Source: Doris montereyensis (lineage: Eukaryota; Mollusca; Gastropoda; Nudibranchia; Dorididae). From it: DNA of 64,000 nt. The stretch spans positions 40,001 to 104,000 of the forward strand of contig JAXRKP010000686.1 of assembly GCA_037039925.1 (NCBI GenBank), in the 5' to 3' direction. The notes beneath the pieces are model-generated. The model saw only the letters and a program-made list of their open reading frames with translations, made no database searches and was not told the DNA's origin. A program made the position numbers and the translations under genes. Shown in pieces: positions 11,660 to 30,208 of this stretch. The first letter of the stretch is position 1, and each line of letters opens with the position of its first letter.

Positions 11660-12490
11660 GGGGTTTTCTGTTCAGTTTACTATACGTTGACTTTGAGACT
11701 CTGGTAATTTTTTTCTGTTCAATTTGCTGTACATTTACTTTGAGACTCTGGTAATTGTTTTCTGTTCAATTTACTATACGTTCACTTTGAGACTATGGTA
11801 AATATTTTCTGTTCAATTTACTATAGGTTCATTTTGAGAGTCTGGTAATTATTTTCAGTTCAATTTACTATACGTTCACTTTGAGACTGGTAATTGTTTT
11901 CTGTTCAATTTACTATACGTTCACTTTGAGACTCTGGTAATTATTTTCTGTTCAATTTACTATAGGTTCACTTTGAAACTCTGGTAATTGTTTTCTGTTC
12001 AATTTACTATAGGTTCACTTTGAGACTGGTAATTGTTTTCTGTTCAATTTACTATAGGTTCATTTTGAGAGTCTGGTAATTATTTTCTGTTCAATTTACT
12101 ATAGGTTCATTTTGAGACTCTGGTAATTATTTTCTGTTCAATTTACTATAGGTTCACTTTGAGACTCTGGTAATTGTTTTCTGTTCAATTTACTATACTT
12201 TCACTTTGAGACTCTGTTAATTGTTTTCTGTTCAATTTACTATAGGTTCACTTTGAGACTCTGTTAATTGTTTTCTGTTCAATTTACTATAGGTTCACTT
12301 TGAGACTCTGTTAATTGTTTTCTGTTCAATTTACTATAGGTTCACTTTGAGACTCTGTTCATTGTTTTCTGTTCAATTTACTATAGGTTCACTTTTGAGA
12401 CTCTGGTAATTGTTTTCTGTTCTTTGAGACTCTGTTAATTGTTTTCTGTTCAATTTACTATACATTCACTTTGAGGCTGTTAATTGCTGT
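11660..12490 (+). repeat. 46-48-bp minisatellite, about 17 copies
   Basis: The unit is attgttttctgttcaattta, ctataggttcactttgagac, tctggta. Variants taggttcattttgagag and tctgttaatt alternate, and one unit near 12415-12435 is truncated. Confidence 0.9.
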
Positions 12491-12649
12491 CTGGAGGTAC
12501 ATGTATTTTGCATGGTGGATGTATTAAGATCCTCAGGAAGGCTTCGTTTTTGGTAGACTTTGAAATAGTTTTTGAAGAAATATTACCAACTCTTAATAAA
12601 TGTAATGGGTCTTCATGATAATTAATTACTTGCCAAGTGTAATGGGTGT

Positions 12650-12918
12650 GGCGCCGGTGGCTGAGCGGTTAGGCTGCTGGACCGAGGATCATGAAGTCTC
12701 GAGTTTGAATCCTAACAAAGCCAGGTCTGTCGTTGTGTTCCTTGGGAAATACACTTAGCACGCATTTTCCCAATTAGGAGTGAAAACCTGAGTCAGACTA
12801 GCGTCCTGGCCAGGAGGTGCTTATTGTCACCTGTTCCGTTTCACGTTATAGAAACCGAGATATGCTCTGGATCTATAGGCCTTAATGGCCTTGAAGGAGC
12901 AATTATAATGGGTGAATA
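12650..12918 (+). mobile_element. SINE family 2, full-length copy with tRNA-like head
   Basis: The head reads gtggctgagcggttaggctg, with an A box (tggctgagcgg), and gagtttgaatcc resembles a B box. The body has ctgagtcagactagcgtcct, cctgttccgtttcacgttat and aatggccttgaagga. This head-body layout marks a tRNA-derived SINE and not a working tRNA gene. Confidence 0.75.
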
Positions 12919-13610
12919 AATAAAGGGCTGCAAAATCAAAGTAGTATATATAGTCTTTTTACTTACAAAATTTCAGTCATTATTCAGATATTAATTACAG
13001 TATTTATTTTATTATACACCACTGTCATGTCAAGAAATCAGTGAAAACCTCTCTTATTCTTTTACATGTGTCAGTGTCAGTGTATTTTGAGTCAAATGGC
13101 TAAAAAAAATCAAAATGTATTTCTTTGACAACATAGCTTGTGCTAATTTATTTTTTTAGCAATGATTTTTAGATCGGGGCATAGTATTACAGTAGTAACG
13201 CACAATTATGGGGTTTTTAAAACAGATACTGTACATGTACACCTTTTTTCTCTTTTAAAAATACAGATACGCGCATACCCTGTCAGCTATAAGAAAATAT
13301 TTATTTGCACCCCATGATGTAACTAGAATCTTCTTCATTGTAACATTACAGTCATATCATTTATTTTCACTGGACTCAGCGATGACATTTTAATGTGTGA
13401 AATTCATGATTACATGAGAGTATTGAGAGATGTGCATGTGTTAAGGTTATTGTCTGACTGAATTATATTTATTATGACAAAAACTTGTTATAAACCCCTA
13501 CCCTACACAACCCAGTGCCAGGCAAGGGAAGAAAAGAAATCACGAGGAAATCTCCTTCCGTCTCTGTCTCCCTCCCTGTCTCTCTCTGACTCCCTCTCCC
13601 TCTCCCCTCT

Positions 13611-13690
<80 letters not shown>

Positions 13691-14500
13691 TCATTCACTC
13701 ACGAATTTCCCATCCTCTTCAATTCGCTAGCTTTACTAATTACATTTACAGTACTTTCTGGGCTTTGAATGAAGGTGAGAGCATCTTACACTACAACCAC
13801 ATGCTACATGAAAAAAAAAGTCTTTCTTTTTGGAATGTTTAAAGATTTAATACGTTGTTTGTTGTGAAATTGCTATTATTATTTTCTATGGCACAGTATA
13901 TGTAGCTCCTTCTTTGTATATGAATCATAATTAGTGTTTGTTTTCTCGTGAACTGCTCTTTGACTGCCATGTTTCCACTTGATAAAACTCCCATTTTCAG
14001 CAAAATGGAGCCGATTGTGTCTCGTTTTCTTTCCTTCCCGTATTCTTTATTTAATGTTCGTTTTTTATTTTATTTTTTACTATCAATTGTTTTGCTAGTA
14101 AAGGAGGATTAATATGTGTTTAAAATAACTATTAATAGTCACTGTAGTGATTTCAAACCCCGTAACTGTAATAAAGGTGGATTTAGAGGCCATATCACCC
14201 CCTATAAGTGCACGCTTACCGATTGTACATCATTTATCCCAATGCACACCATTTCATTCAAAGTCCTCAATTCCCAAGGGAGCATAATATAGTACAGCAA
14301 CCTGTTAGGCGCTTCGTAGCAACACTCTAACAAGATATTTCTCTACCTGTAGCTTCGTATTCATTCACCCCCTGAGTCAACTGGGGAAAGCAGAGTACAA
14401 CGCTCTGGGAGAACACCTGGGCCAGCCATAGGCATTGAACCAGCGGCATCATGATTATGATCTCACCACACTATAGTTCCGCCACAACACCTCTCATGCG
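12919..14500. other. Intergenic, no gene seen
   Basis: Apart from the CT/CA microsatellite there is only AT-rich unique sequence without conserved frames. Confidence 0.5.
13556..13692 (+). repeat. Compound microsatellite (CT)n-(CA)n
   Basis: A pyrimidine-rich stretch gives way to an uninterrupted CT run and then CA repeats. Open frames across it encode only Leu/Ser or Arg/Glu dipeptides and are not genes. Confidence 0.95.
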
Positions 14501-14539
14501 TTACGTAGTAGTACTTACTAAGGCTCATAGCTTTGGGAT

Positions 14540-15573
14540 GAACATATCGACGACACTCGACTTTCGCACATAAGCCATCGACGACACTCCGCTATCGCAC
14601 ATAGGCCATCGACGACACTCCGCTTTCGCACATAAGCTATCGACGACACCCCGCTATCGCACATAGGCCAACGACGACACCCTGCCGTCGCACTCTTGTT
14701 GGATGAGCATAGGCCATCGACGACACCCTGCCATCGACACTCTGTTGGATGAGCATAGGGCATCGACGATACCCCACCATCGCACTGTTGGATGAACATA
14801 GGCAATCGACGACACCCCACCATCACCTGTGGGATTGTACTCATGTGGGATGAGCATAGGCAATCGACGACACCCCACCATCGCACTCTGTTGGATGAGC
14901 ATAGGCAATCGACGACACCCCCACCATCGCACTCTGTTGGATGAGCATAGGCCATCGACGACACCCTGCCATCGCACTCTTGATGCATTGGCCATGCACC
15001 ACCATCGCATGTTGGATGAGCATAGGCAATCGACGACACCCTGCCATCGCACTCTCTTGGAGGAGCATAGCCATCGACGACGCCCCACCATTGCACTCTG
15101 TGGGATGAGCATAGGCAATCGACGATACCCCGCCATTGCACTCTGTTGGATGAGCATAGGCCATCGACGACACCCTGCCATCGCACTCTGTTGGATGATG
15201 AGCATTGGCCATCGATGACACCCCACCATTACACTCTGTTGGATGAGCATAGGCAATCGACGACACCCTGCCATCGCACTCTCTTGGATGAGCATAGGCC
15301 ATCGACGACGCCCCACCATTGCCTCTGTGGATGAGCATAGGCAATCGACGATACCCCGCCATTGCACTCTGTTGGATGAGCATAGGCCATCGACGATACC
15401 CCACCATTGCACTCTGTTGGATGTGGATGACCATTGCATATTGGATGAGCATAGGCAATCGACGATACCCACCATTGCACTCTGTTGGATGAGCATAGGC
15501 AATCGACGACACCCCACCATTGCACTCTGTTGGATGAGCATAGGCAATCGACGACACCCCACCATCGCACTCT
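14540..15573 (+). repeat. 45-bp minisatellite, about 1 kb, more than 20 units
   Basis: The unit is ggatgagcataggcaatcga, cgacaccccaccatcgcact, ctgtt. The left end (14540-14700) uses a shorter 31-base variant (cacataggccatcgacgac). The 45-base period is a multiple of 3, so several frames stay open for up to 300 codons, but the translated repeats have no known fold and indels switch frame. I do not call a gene. Confidence 0.92.
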
Positions 15574-15790
15574 ATTCTGGGCTGCTTGCATCTTTATCTG
15601 ATCTTCAGTGTCGGTCGCTCTTTCTTTTCCCCTGCGGGTTCCAGGTCAGGGACTGGCGTGTGGTGTTGGATGCTGGTGTCCTGAGGGCGTGTCCAATCCA
15701 ACCCCTTTCGCCGCAGGATCTGTATGACCATTGGTTCCTGTCCTGCTCACTGCCCAAGGCCTTCATTTCGTAGCAGTGCGATGCATAGAA
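15574..15790 (+). other. GC-richer segment, possibly an old repeat fragment
   Basis: It contains gttccaggtcagggactggc and an open frame encoding QVRDWRVVLDAGVLRACPIQ. Base composition differs from its flanks, which suggests a transposable-element or processed fragment. I do not recognise it. Confidence 0.25.
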
Positions 15791-16565
15791 AAGAACAATA
15801 AATGTTTAGTTTAGTCCTTAGCCTTGCGAAAGCAAAAACTGTCTAACTCAATTGTAGCATCGTTTCCCCTTATTGAACCATTTACCATTTCCCCTGAAGG
15901 TCACAGCTGCGCATTTGTCCCATCATCCATCGTACTAAGCTTCTGAAAATATCCTGCCTATAGCCACATGCCCATTTACATCTGGGTCAGGTGAAACATA
16001 AAAATTAATTCAGAAACCTGTTTTTCTTCATACTAAACATAAGTACACATATAATAAGCTATGTACATATAATTTGAATTGCTGTGAATTTAGTTCATGA
16101 TTCTGTAATACTGTTGGAGAAATGAAAAGTGGGCAGATTATTTTAAGCCCATTGGAAAAAAAAAACAACCCTTTGATGGCAGTTGGCTGAGTGTCTCAGT
16201 TTTCAGCCTAAGACCTACACAGAATATGAGACCGCTTATGTTTGGTTGGATTTTTAGTTGGAGATGGAAGAGAAATTATTTGTTGCATTGTCAACTGTCT
16301 GTGGTCTGGAAGTTGAGGTGCCGTACTCAAAACAATAAATTAATGTAAATGTAAGCAGTATCACATTTACTTACAATTCAATCTCCACTGCACATGACTA
16401 ATGACTAAGTTCTTTGCTATATCACCAAATAAGGAGAGAAAAAGATAGTTACGTATACTTGAGGTGCATATGAAAGATCTTTTGGCAGTGGTAGTAGAGG
16501 TTGGTCGAATTCGGTGCAGTTTTGTACTTATAGCCTTTTTGTTGTTGGCCTTTTATTGCATGCGC

Positions 16566-16752
16566 CATTTTCGACAGCTTGAAAATCGATAGGCGGTTAA
16601 TGAGCGTCCTTCATGTGTCTTGTTAACATTTTCGACAGCTTGACAATCGATAGGCGGTTAATGAGCGTCCTTCATGTATCTTGTTAACATTTTCGACAGC
16701 TTGACAATCGATAGGCGATTAATGAGCGTCCTTCATGTGTCTTGTTAACATT
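16566..16752 (+). repeat. 61-bp tandem repeat, three copies
   Basis: The unit carries ttttcgacagcttgacaatc, gataggcggttaatgagcgt and ccttcatgtgtcttgttaac. The copies differ by only a few substitutions. Confidence 0.92.
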
Positions 16753-16861
16753 TTGCGACTTTAAAATTAACCAATTTAACTTCTTGTTATTTCCTGCGCC
16801 TATGAATTTACAATAATTAATCTTTATATTTACTTAGTATTTAGCGTTGATTTTCGGGAAT

Positions 16862-17140
16862 TGGTAGTCCAGATGCAAGATGTCTGCCTCTCAACCAAAA
16901 AGGTAGGGGTTCGAGCCGCGCCAACGAATTTTCTCGAGATTTTTCGAACAAAATCTATCCCCTGGTCCAGGTAGGTGGATCGACATCTAGTCCCATCGAG
17001 ACGGACGATACAAATGAGGTCCCGCGTTCAGATCACAACACTCTGTGTATGTTAAAGATCTCTTGGCTGCGAGGAAGTCCGGACAAAATTAAAAATCTGG
17101 GTTCAGGGAAGTCGTTGTGGATGTGGGTAAATCAAAATCA
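16862..17140 (+). mobile_element. SINE family 1 copy with clear B box
   Basis: The head is ggtagtccagatgcaagatg, gcctctcaaccaaaaaggta, and the B box is ggttcgagcc. The body has ctggtccaggtaggtggatc, cccatcgagacggacgatac, cagatcacaacactctgtg. The tail gtggatgtgggtaaatcaaa ends in aaatc-type repeats. This is the best copy for defining the family. Confidence 0.8.
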
Positions 17141-17227
17141 AATAAAAAAAGCTGGACCATCTTCCTGTTCTGTTCTGGTTGTCTTTCTCACAGCATGACG
17201 CTGTGATTGTGGCTCTATAGTTATAGA

Positions 17228-18090
17228 GACTTTAATATTATCCTGCTTCCCCAGAACTTGTCAAACATATTCTTAAACTTAAATGTATCTAGGGTCTTGG
17301 CGCATACGATTTTACCTGGTAAACTGTTCCAAAGCTATGTCACTCTCACACTAACGCTATATTTCAAAGGTCTTCTCTTGCACTTTGATGGAACGATTGA
17401 TTTCTGTTTTCTCTGGTTTTCTTTCGTACAGAAATATCAGACGCCCTTTTGATGAAACTCCTACTGTTCCGTCACAATCGTCATTTACTATATATCTTGT
17501 ACACTTCTATCGTATCGCCCCGAACTCTCTTATAACTAAGCGTTGGCATTTTGTATTTTGTACACTTCTATCGAATATCTAAACGTTTGCGATTTCTGCT
17601 GTCATATCGCCCTGAACTCTCCTATAACTAAACGTTTGCATTTTGTATATTGTACACTCCCTCTATCGTTTTTATATCTCATCCCGAACTCTCCTATAAC
17701 TAAACGTTTGCATTTGTATTTGTACACTTCAATTATCGTATCGCCCCTGAACTCTCCTATAACTAAACGTTGGCATTTGTATCTTGTACACTTCTATCGT
17801 ATCGCCCCGAACTCTCCTATAACTAAACGTTGGCATTTTGTATCTTTGTACACTTCTATCATATCGCCCCGAACTCTCCTATAACTAAGCAATCGCATTT
17901 TGAGTTTCAGGAGTATCCAGCATTTCATATGTGTTTTTGTTGCTCTTCTTTGAACTCCCTCTATTAGTTTTTTATATCTCATCTTGGAAGGTGCCCAGAT
18001 TGAACTGGCGTTGTCCAAATGGGTACGTGTTAATGACTTTACAGCAATAGGAATGAATATTTCATCGTTAAAGTATTGGAATGACAATGT
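17228..18090 (-). mobile_element. LINE (non-LTR retrotransposon) reverse-transcriptase C-terminal fragment, with an internal array
   Basis: Read on the - strand, 18085-17900 encodes LTRTHLDNASSIWAPSK and KKLIEGVQRRATK, the conserved end of many LINE reverse transcriptases. SYRRVRGDMIEVYK follows in the tandem array, and 17340-17230 gives LWNSLPGKIVCAKTLDTFKF and FDKFW, the usual C-terminus. Frames are broken by stops and indels, so it is a dead copy. The clade cannot be fixed from this piece. Confidence 0.78.
17463..17892 (-). repeat. Tandem array of a LINE coding segment, about 57-63 bp, 6-7 copies
   Basis: The + strand unit contains gaactctcctataactaaac and tgtacacttctatcgtatcg. Its reverse complement encodes SYRRVRGDMIEVYKDTKCQR, a motif of LINE reverse transcriptases, in the correct place between the upstream EGVQRRATK and downstream WNSLP motifs. 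Copies have drifted and lost frame. Confidence 0.85.
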
Positions 18091-19284
18091 ATTCTCCTCA
18101 TTGCAAACATCGAGGCTGCTTTTCCTACCTCCTCAATTATAACTATTATGTGTTTATCAAGTTTACATGTACAGAGACCGCCTAGTCTATAGTCACTAGT
18201 CACTCCAATATCCTTTTCACCCCCCACCATTTCCAGTTGATCCCCATTAGTGAATGCATAATAATGGTTAAGTTATGAGTTTCGTTTACCAATGTGCATT
18301 ACACTTACACTTATCTGGATGGAAATGTAATAGCCAAGGTGGGGTTCAGGGTTAGGAATGGTGGCCTATTGCTCTTGCGAAAAAAAAGCCGATTTATTTT
18401 TTAACCGTTTGTCTTCAATGTTAAAAAAAAAAGAATAGAAAGACAATAATCCATCTGCATCTAGATCCATTTCTAACGAGTTACTCAAATGCATGGTATG
18501 GTAGGCTTAGTTCTGTTGTCCTGATCTATTCATTTGTTACATACGTGTGTCGTTTTTTAATAAACATGTACTTCCTGGCCTATCATCGTTTTTGTTTATT
18601 GTCTTCAATGACGGAAGGATACGACACTCATCGCAAATCAGTCAATGGATTCCTGTCTTTGTAGACCAGAGTATCCATGCACATTGAGGGTATGAGAACC
18701 AAATACTGGAGCAAAAAAGATGACTTTGTAGTCTATATCAAGTGTATCCTGCACAGGGCACCAACTGTACTTATTTATCTCCATCTATGGGTACTGGTAT
18801 TTGATTTATTTATATGTATCATCAGTCGTGAAGAGGGTAATAATATGGGACCTTATCCCATAGTATATCGGGAGTCTGGAGTCATCAAAATTCAAAGGGT
18901 AAAAACCTAGGAAATCTCAGTACAGGTATAGGTAGTCCCAGGTAAAAACCCTTGCTGTCGACACTGAGAATGTATTTGAGCCGTCGATAAATGTGACATC
19001 GGTCAATGAGGTCAGGGTCATGGCACACGACCCAATGACCTCTAACCTTAGTCCTCGGGTCATGCTCATGCCTCGATTATAATCCAGGTGAAGAGAAATT
19101 ATCAACAGCAACACACGAACGACAATGTGTTCACCAGATAAAAGTGTTCCAGTCTAGACTAGATTCCAGATTAAAACATATGACTGCTGTTGTCCTGAGC
19201 GTCATCACACCAGAGGTCAAACGGATTTAAAATCTAGATTCTAGATTAGGCGAAAACTGAAAACAAAATTTGTGAAAAGCCGTC
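18091..19284. other. Region upstream of HOGA1, no gene seen
   Basis: No conserved frame was found. It must contain the HOGA1 5' UTR and promoter, but no clear core promoter element was identified. Confidence 0.4.
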
Positions 19285-26165
<6,881 letters not shown>

Positions 26166-26190
26166 GTGACAAGGAAACCACTACAGTATT

Positions 26191-26196
26191 AATAAA
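26191..26196 (+). terminator. Likely HOGA1 polyadenylation signal
   Basis: AATAAA lies about 100 bases after the probable HOGA1 stop. Confidence 0.5.
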
Positions 26197-26547
26197 TTCT
26201 TTATGCTAATGTTTGTTTTGAAGTTTTAACATTATAAGTAAGACATAAGCGCTCAGAGATTAATTTAGTATTGATGCTGAGCGCTATAGAAATGTATTTT
26301 ATTATTAAATATCTTAGAAAATGGACTCGGTGTTACATGTTCTTTACAAAAAAAAGCTTCTTTTGTTTCCTTCTTTTCATTACTGCTATGTTAACCTGTT
26401 TTGTCAACTGAGATTATTTCACTTCTTCTTTTCTTTTCTATTGAAAGGCTTTGCAGAACAGCTATGATGCATATTTAAAATGCCTAGATCTGATCTTAAG
26501 ATTCATTAACAGTTTTAAAGGCTTTGACACAGCTGAAAGATTTTGAT

Positions 26548-26862
26548 TTGATTTGATTTACCCGCATCCACAACTAAGGTGATCTCTGGGTATTTGGCAG
26601 AATTTTAATTTTTCCCCAGACTGCTCTGTAAACAGCCAAGGGATCTTTAACATACAGTCTTGTGATCTGTACACAGGACCTCGTTTTTATCGTCCATCTC
26701 CGATGGGACTAGGTGTCAATGTACCTACCTGGACCAGGGGATAGATTTTGGTAGAAATACTCGATAATTTTTTTCAACCGTCGGTGGGGCTTGAACCCAA
26801 CTACATTTTGTTTGAGAGGCCGACACCTTGCCTCTGAACCACTGAATCCCTCAGCTGAAAGA
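26548..26862 (-). mobile_element. SINE family 1, near full-length, minus orientation
   Basis: On the - strand: head cagaggcaaggtgtcggcct, B-box gggttcaagccccacc, body cctggtccaggtaggtacat, cccatcggagatggacgata, tail gttgtggatgcgggtaaatc with aaatcaaatc repeats. It lies head-to-head with the copy at 26941. Confidence 0.8.
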
Positions 26863-26940
26863 AAATCCTATCTAGATTTTCACAATGTCACTCCTTTTGG
26901 GTGTTGTAACACAGGCAACTTATAAATCTATCACATTAAA

Positions 26941-27225
26941 CTCAGTGGTCCAGAGGCAAGGTGTCGGCCTCTCAAACCGTGCCTGACAGGTTACAAAAGT
27001 TTTTTCAAGTAATTTTTTTTATTAAAACTCGCCACCTTTTTCAAGGTAGATGAATCGACGCCTAGTCCCATCGGATATGGGCGATAAAAAGGATGTCCTG
27101 TGTGCAGATCACAACACTCTGTGAATGTTAAAGTTCCTTTGGCTGTCTGGGTAAGACAAACAATCTAACCAAAAGTCCCGACGTCACCGTAGTTGTGGAT
27201 GTGGGTAAAATATAACCAAATTGGA
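26941..27225 (+). mobile_element. SINE family 1, plus orientation
   Basis: The head is cagaggcaaggtgtcggcct; the B-box region is eroded; the body cccatcggatatgggcgata and gtgcagatcacaacactctg and the tail gttgtggatgtgggtaaaat are present. Confidence 0.75.
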
Positions 27226-28130
27226 TTCTTGGTGAAAATGTGATTTGTATTTATTTTGTTACTTCCCCTGCATTGTGATCTTCATTTGGTGTTTAAAATT
27301 CTTTGTCTTGGTTTTAGTTTTTTATGTTAGCTCTGGAATACTTTTACTACTTTATTGCTTTTAAAGATAATGTTACTTAATTAAACATGATTGTTACTCA
27401 AGATCATATTTAGTATGGAAATATTCATTGCATTTATGAGCACAGTATTGCCAAATGATTTCAGCAATTTGTGCGCGACAGCAATTTGTGCATATGATTT
27501 TTTGTTGTTGTTCTTTTCACATCAGCCTACCTTACTTACATCCTGATAACAATTTGACATCAATGTGTTGTACCAGATTACCTTAGAACAGGTGTCACCA
27601 AACTATGGCCCACGAGGTCAGTTTGTCCGACCTTCCACAGTGCCATCATGCAGGAAATCTAATTAATTTTGTATTTATTTTTAAAAAAATTAAAAATTTT
27701 CCTCTGCTTGGTTTGTGAGATTCAGGTATGTATGCACACATGCATTCATGTATATAAAGTGCTGCTATGAATTTCAATGCTGCCACCTTTGATGGAGTAG
27801 GTACTTTTTGTCATTTATCATGTTGACTGCACTTCAATGCGACTCTTTCCTTTTTCAATGTATGGTGGTAGATTGTGAGGACATATACTTAAAAACCTTG
27901 GAGTTTGAAATGTATAATGCCGTAATGTGAATTGTTCTTCTTGCTCTTTTTGAATGTATACATTTTCTTTTTAACTAAAAAGAAATAATAAAACTAAGAC
28001 CCGCCAGAAATTTATATGTGATATATTTGTGTTATTACTATTATAAATACAATAACTGGAATATGAAAGGAGATGGAAAATAAAGAAATATATTATATGG
28101 ACTTTTATACTGGTGTTGACAATTTGTTTT
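27226..28130. other. Intergenic, no gene seen
   Basis: AT-rich sequence between HOGA1 and the ferlin 3' flank without conserved frames. Confidence 0.5.
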
Positions 28131-28135
28131 TGTTT

Positions 28136-28445
28136 TGATTTTGTCAGTTTTTGATTTGTTTTTGATTTGATTGAGTTCATGTCAGTATCATCATTTGTTT
28201 TTTGATTTGATTGAGTTCATGTCAGTGTCATCATTTGTTTTTGATTTGATTGAGTTCATGTCAGTGTCATCATTTGTTTTTGATTTGATTGAGTTCATGT
28301 CAGTGTCATAATTTGTTTTTGATTTGATTGAGTTCATGTCACTGTCACAATTTGTTTTTGATTTTGATTGAGTTCATGTCACTGTCACAATTTGATTTTG
28401 ATTTGATTGAGTTCGTGTCACTGTTATAATTTGTTTTTGATTCTT
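28136..28445 (+). repeat. 39-bp minisatellite, about 8 copies
   Basis: The unit is atttgtttttgatttgattg, agttcatgtcagtgtcatc, with drift toward the right end (actgtcacaa, then cgtgtcactgttataa). Confidence 0.9.
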
Positions 28446-28644
28446 TTTCATAAATGGGAAAACGATTGGGTTTTACATTTTGTTTGTTATTTTTAGTCAT
28501 TATTCATCCAATTCTGCAAGTCATTGCAGGTAGAGTACCCCCTCCAAAGTTAAAATCTTGATTTCAAGAGATTTCATTTTCATCCTTGCTTTTGCTTTGC
28601 ACTTTTTGGAGGTGCATTTCATAAGGCATGAGATGGACTTTTAT

Positions 28645-28830
28645 TCCAGAGGCAAGGGTGTCGGCCTCTCAACCCAAAGGTTTTGGGTTCAATCGGATGA
28701 CAAATTTTATAGTTTTTCAACGTAAAATCTACCACCACCACCCCTCGATCCAGGATCCAGGTAGGTGGATCAACAGGATCGACACACCTTGATCCGTCGG
28801 AGACGGAAGATAACAAGGATATCCTATGCG
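28645..28830 (+). mobile_element. SINE family 1 copy, 3'-truncated
   Basis: It has the head ccagaggcaagggtgtcggc and ctctcaacccaaaggttttg, B box gggttcaatc, and body tccaggtaggtggatcaaca. The tail is absent. Confidence 0.68.
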
Positions 28831-28871
28831 TTTAAGTTGGTTGATGGTGTCATATGTTTGTGGGGTGGCCT

Positions 28872-30028
28872 GTTAAAGTTTGAGGTTGAATGAGACAAAG
28901 ACTAAAGAGCGAAGACTCTCTTTAAGTTTGAAGTTGAATGAGACAAAGAGCGAAGGCTCTCTTTAACTTTGAGGTTGAATAAGACAAAGAGCGAAGGCTC
29001 TCTTTATTAAGTTTGAGGTTGAATGAGACAAAGCGAAGGGTCTCTTTAAGTTTGAGGTTGAATGAGACAAAGAGCGCAAGACTCTCTTTATTAAGTTTGA
29101 GGTTGAATGAGACAAAGAACGAAGGCTCTCTTTAACTTTGAGGTTGAATAAGACAAAGAGCGAAGGCTCTTTATTAAGTTTGAGGTTGAATGAGACAAAG
29201 CGAAGGGTCTTTTTTAAGTTTGAGGTTGAATGAGACAAAGCGAAGGGTCTTTTAAGTTTGAGGTTAAATGAGACAAAGAGTGAAGGGTCTTTTTTTGAGG
29301 TTTAAGTTTGAGGTTGAATGAGACAAAGCAGTTTGAGGTTGAAGGGTCTCTTTAAGTTTGAGGTTGAATGAGACAAAGCGAAGGGTCTCTTTAAGTTTGA
29401 GGTTGAATGAGACAAAGCGAAGGGTCTCTTTAAGTTTGAGGTTGAATGACTAACAAAGTTGAATGAGACAAAGGGTCTCTTTAAGTTTGAGGTTGAATGA
29501 GACAAACAGGGTCTCTTTAACTTTGAGGTTGAATGGAGACAAAGCCTCTCGACACAAAAGGGTCTCTTTAAGTTTGAGGTTGAATGAGACAAAGCGAAGG
29601 GTCTCTTTAAGTTTGAGGTTGAATGAGACAAAGCGAAGGGTCTCTTTAAGTTTGAGGTTGAATGAGACAAAGCGAAGGGTCTCTTTAAGTTTGAGGTTGA
29701 ATGAGACAAAGCGAAGGGTCTCTTTAAGTTTGAGGTTGAATGAGACAAATGAGACAAAGGGTCTCTTTAAGTTTGAGGTTGAATGAGACAAAGGTCTCTT
29801 TAACTTTGAGGTTGAATAAGACAAAGTCTCTCTTTAAGTTTGAGGTTGAATGAGACAAAGCGAAGGGTCTCTTTAAGTTTGAGGTTGAATGAGACAAAAA
29901 GGGTCTCTTTAAGTTTGAGGTTGAATAAGGGTCTCTTTAAGTTTGAGGTTGAATGAGACAGAGTTTGAGGTTGAATGAGAGGAAGGGTCTCTTTAAGTTT
30001 GAGGTTGAATGAGACAGAGTGAGGGGTA
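28872..30028 (+). repeat. 39-bp minisatellite, about 1.15 kb, roughly 28 units
   Basis: The unit is tctctttaagtttgaggttg, aatgagacaaagcgaaggg. The left third uses longer variants (gagcgaaggctctcttta), while several central units are truncated. Several frames stay open across it, but unit indels switch frame. Confidence 0.92.
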
Positions 30029-30069
30029 ACTGAGATTCAAAGTCACATTGCATGACAAAGGGTGGAGAC

Positions 30070-30208
30070 GAATTTCCCTCCACCACTGGACTGTTAGTGG
30101 GCTTTGCTGGTAGGTCCTCTTTCCTCCATTCAATCTGTCATCTTGCTGCTTCGTTTTAGTTCATCCTGAGATCACATGGTGGAAGTGATGAAGGATACAA
30201 ACAAAATC
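30070..30208 (+). mobile_element. SINE-like family 3 copy
   Basis: It shows ttgctggtaggtcctctttc, ctgtcatcttgctgcttcgt, tagttcatcctgagatcaca. It directly follows the 39-bp array. Confidence 0.5.

Noticed and set aside
12650..12725. Possible tRNA gene (A and B boxes present)
   Set aside because: The acceptor stem does not close and a SINE body follows that recurs elsewhere; it is a SINE head.
14518..15773. Open frames of up to 303 codons across the 45-bp array
   Set aside because: They exist on both strands only because the repeat period is a multiple of three; no start, splice or homology support.
18677..18910. 77-codon open frame upstream of HOGA1
   Set aside because: No homology, splice or repeat support; chance frame.
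28963..29824. Repeat proteins with SHSTSNLKRPFAL-type units
   Set aside because: Translation of the 39-bp minisatellite; frames change at unit indels and no gene context is present.
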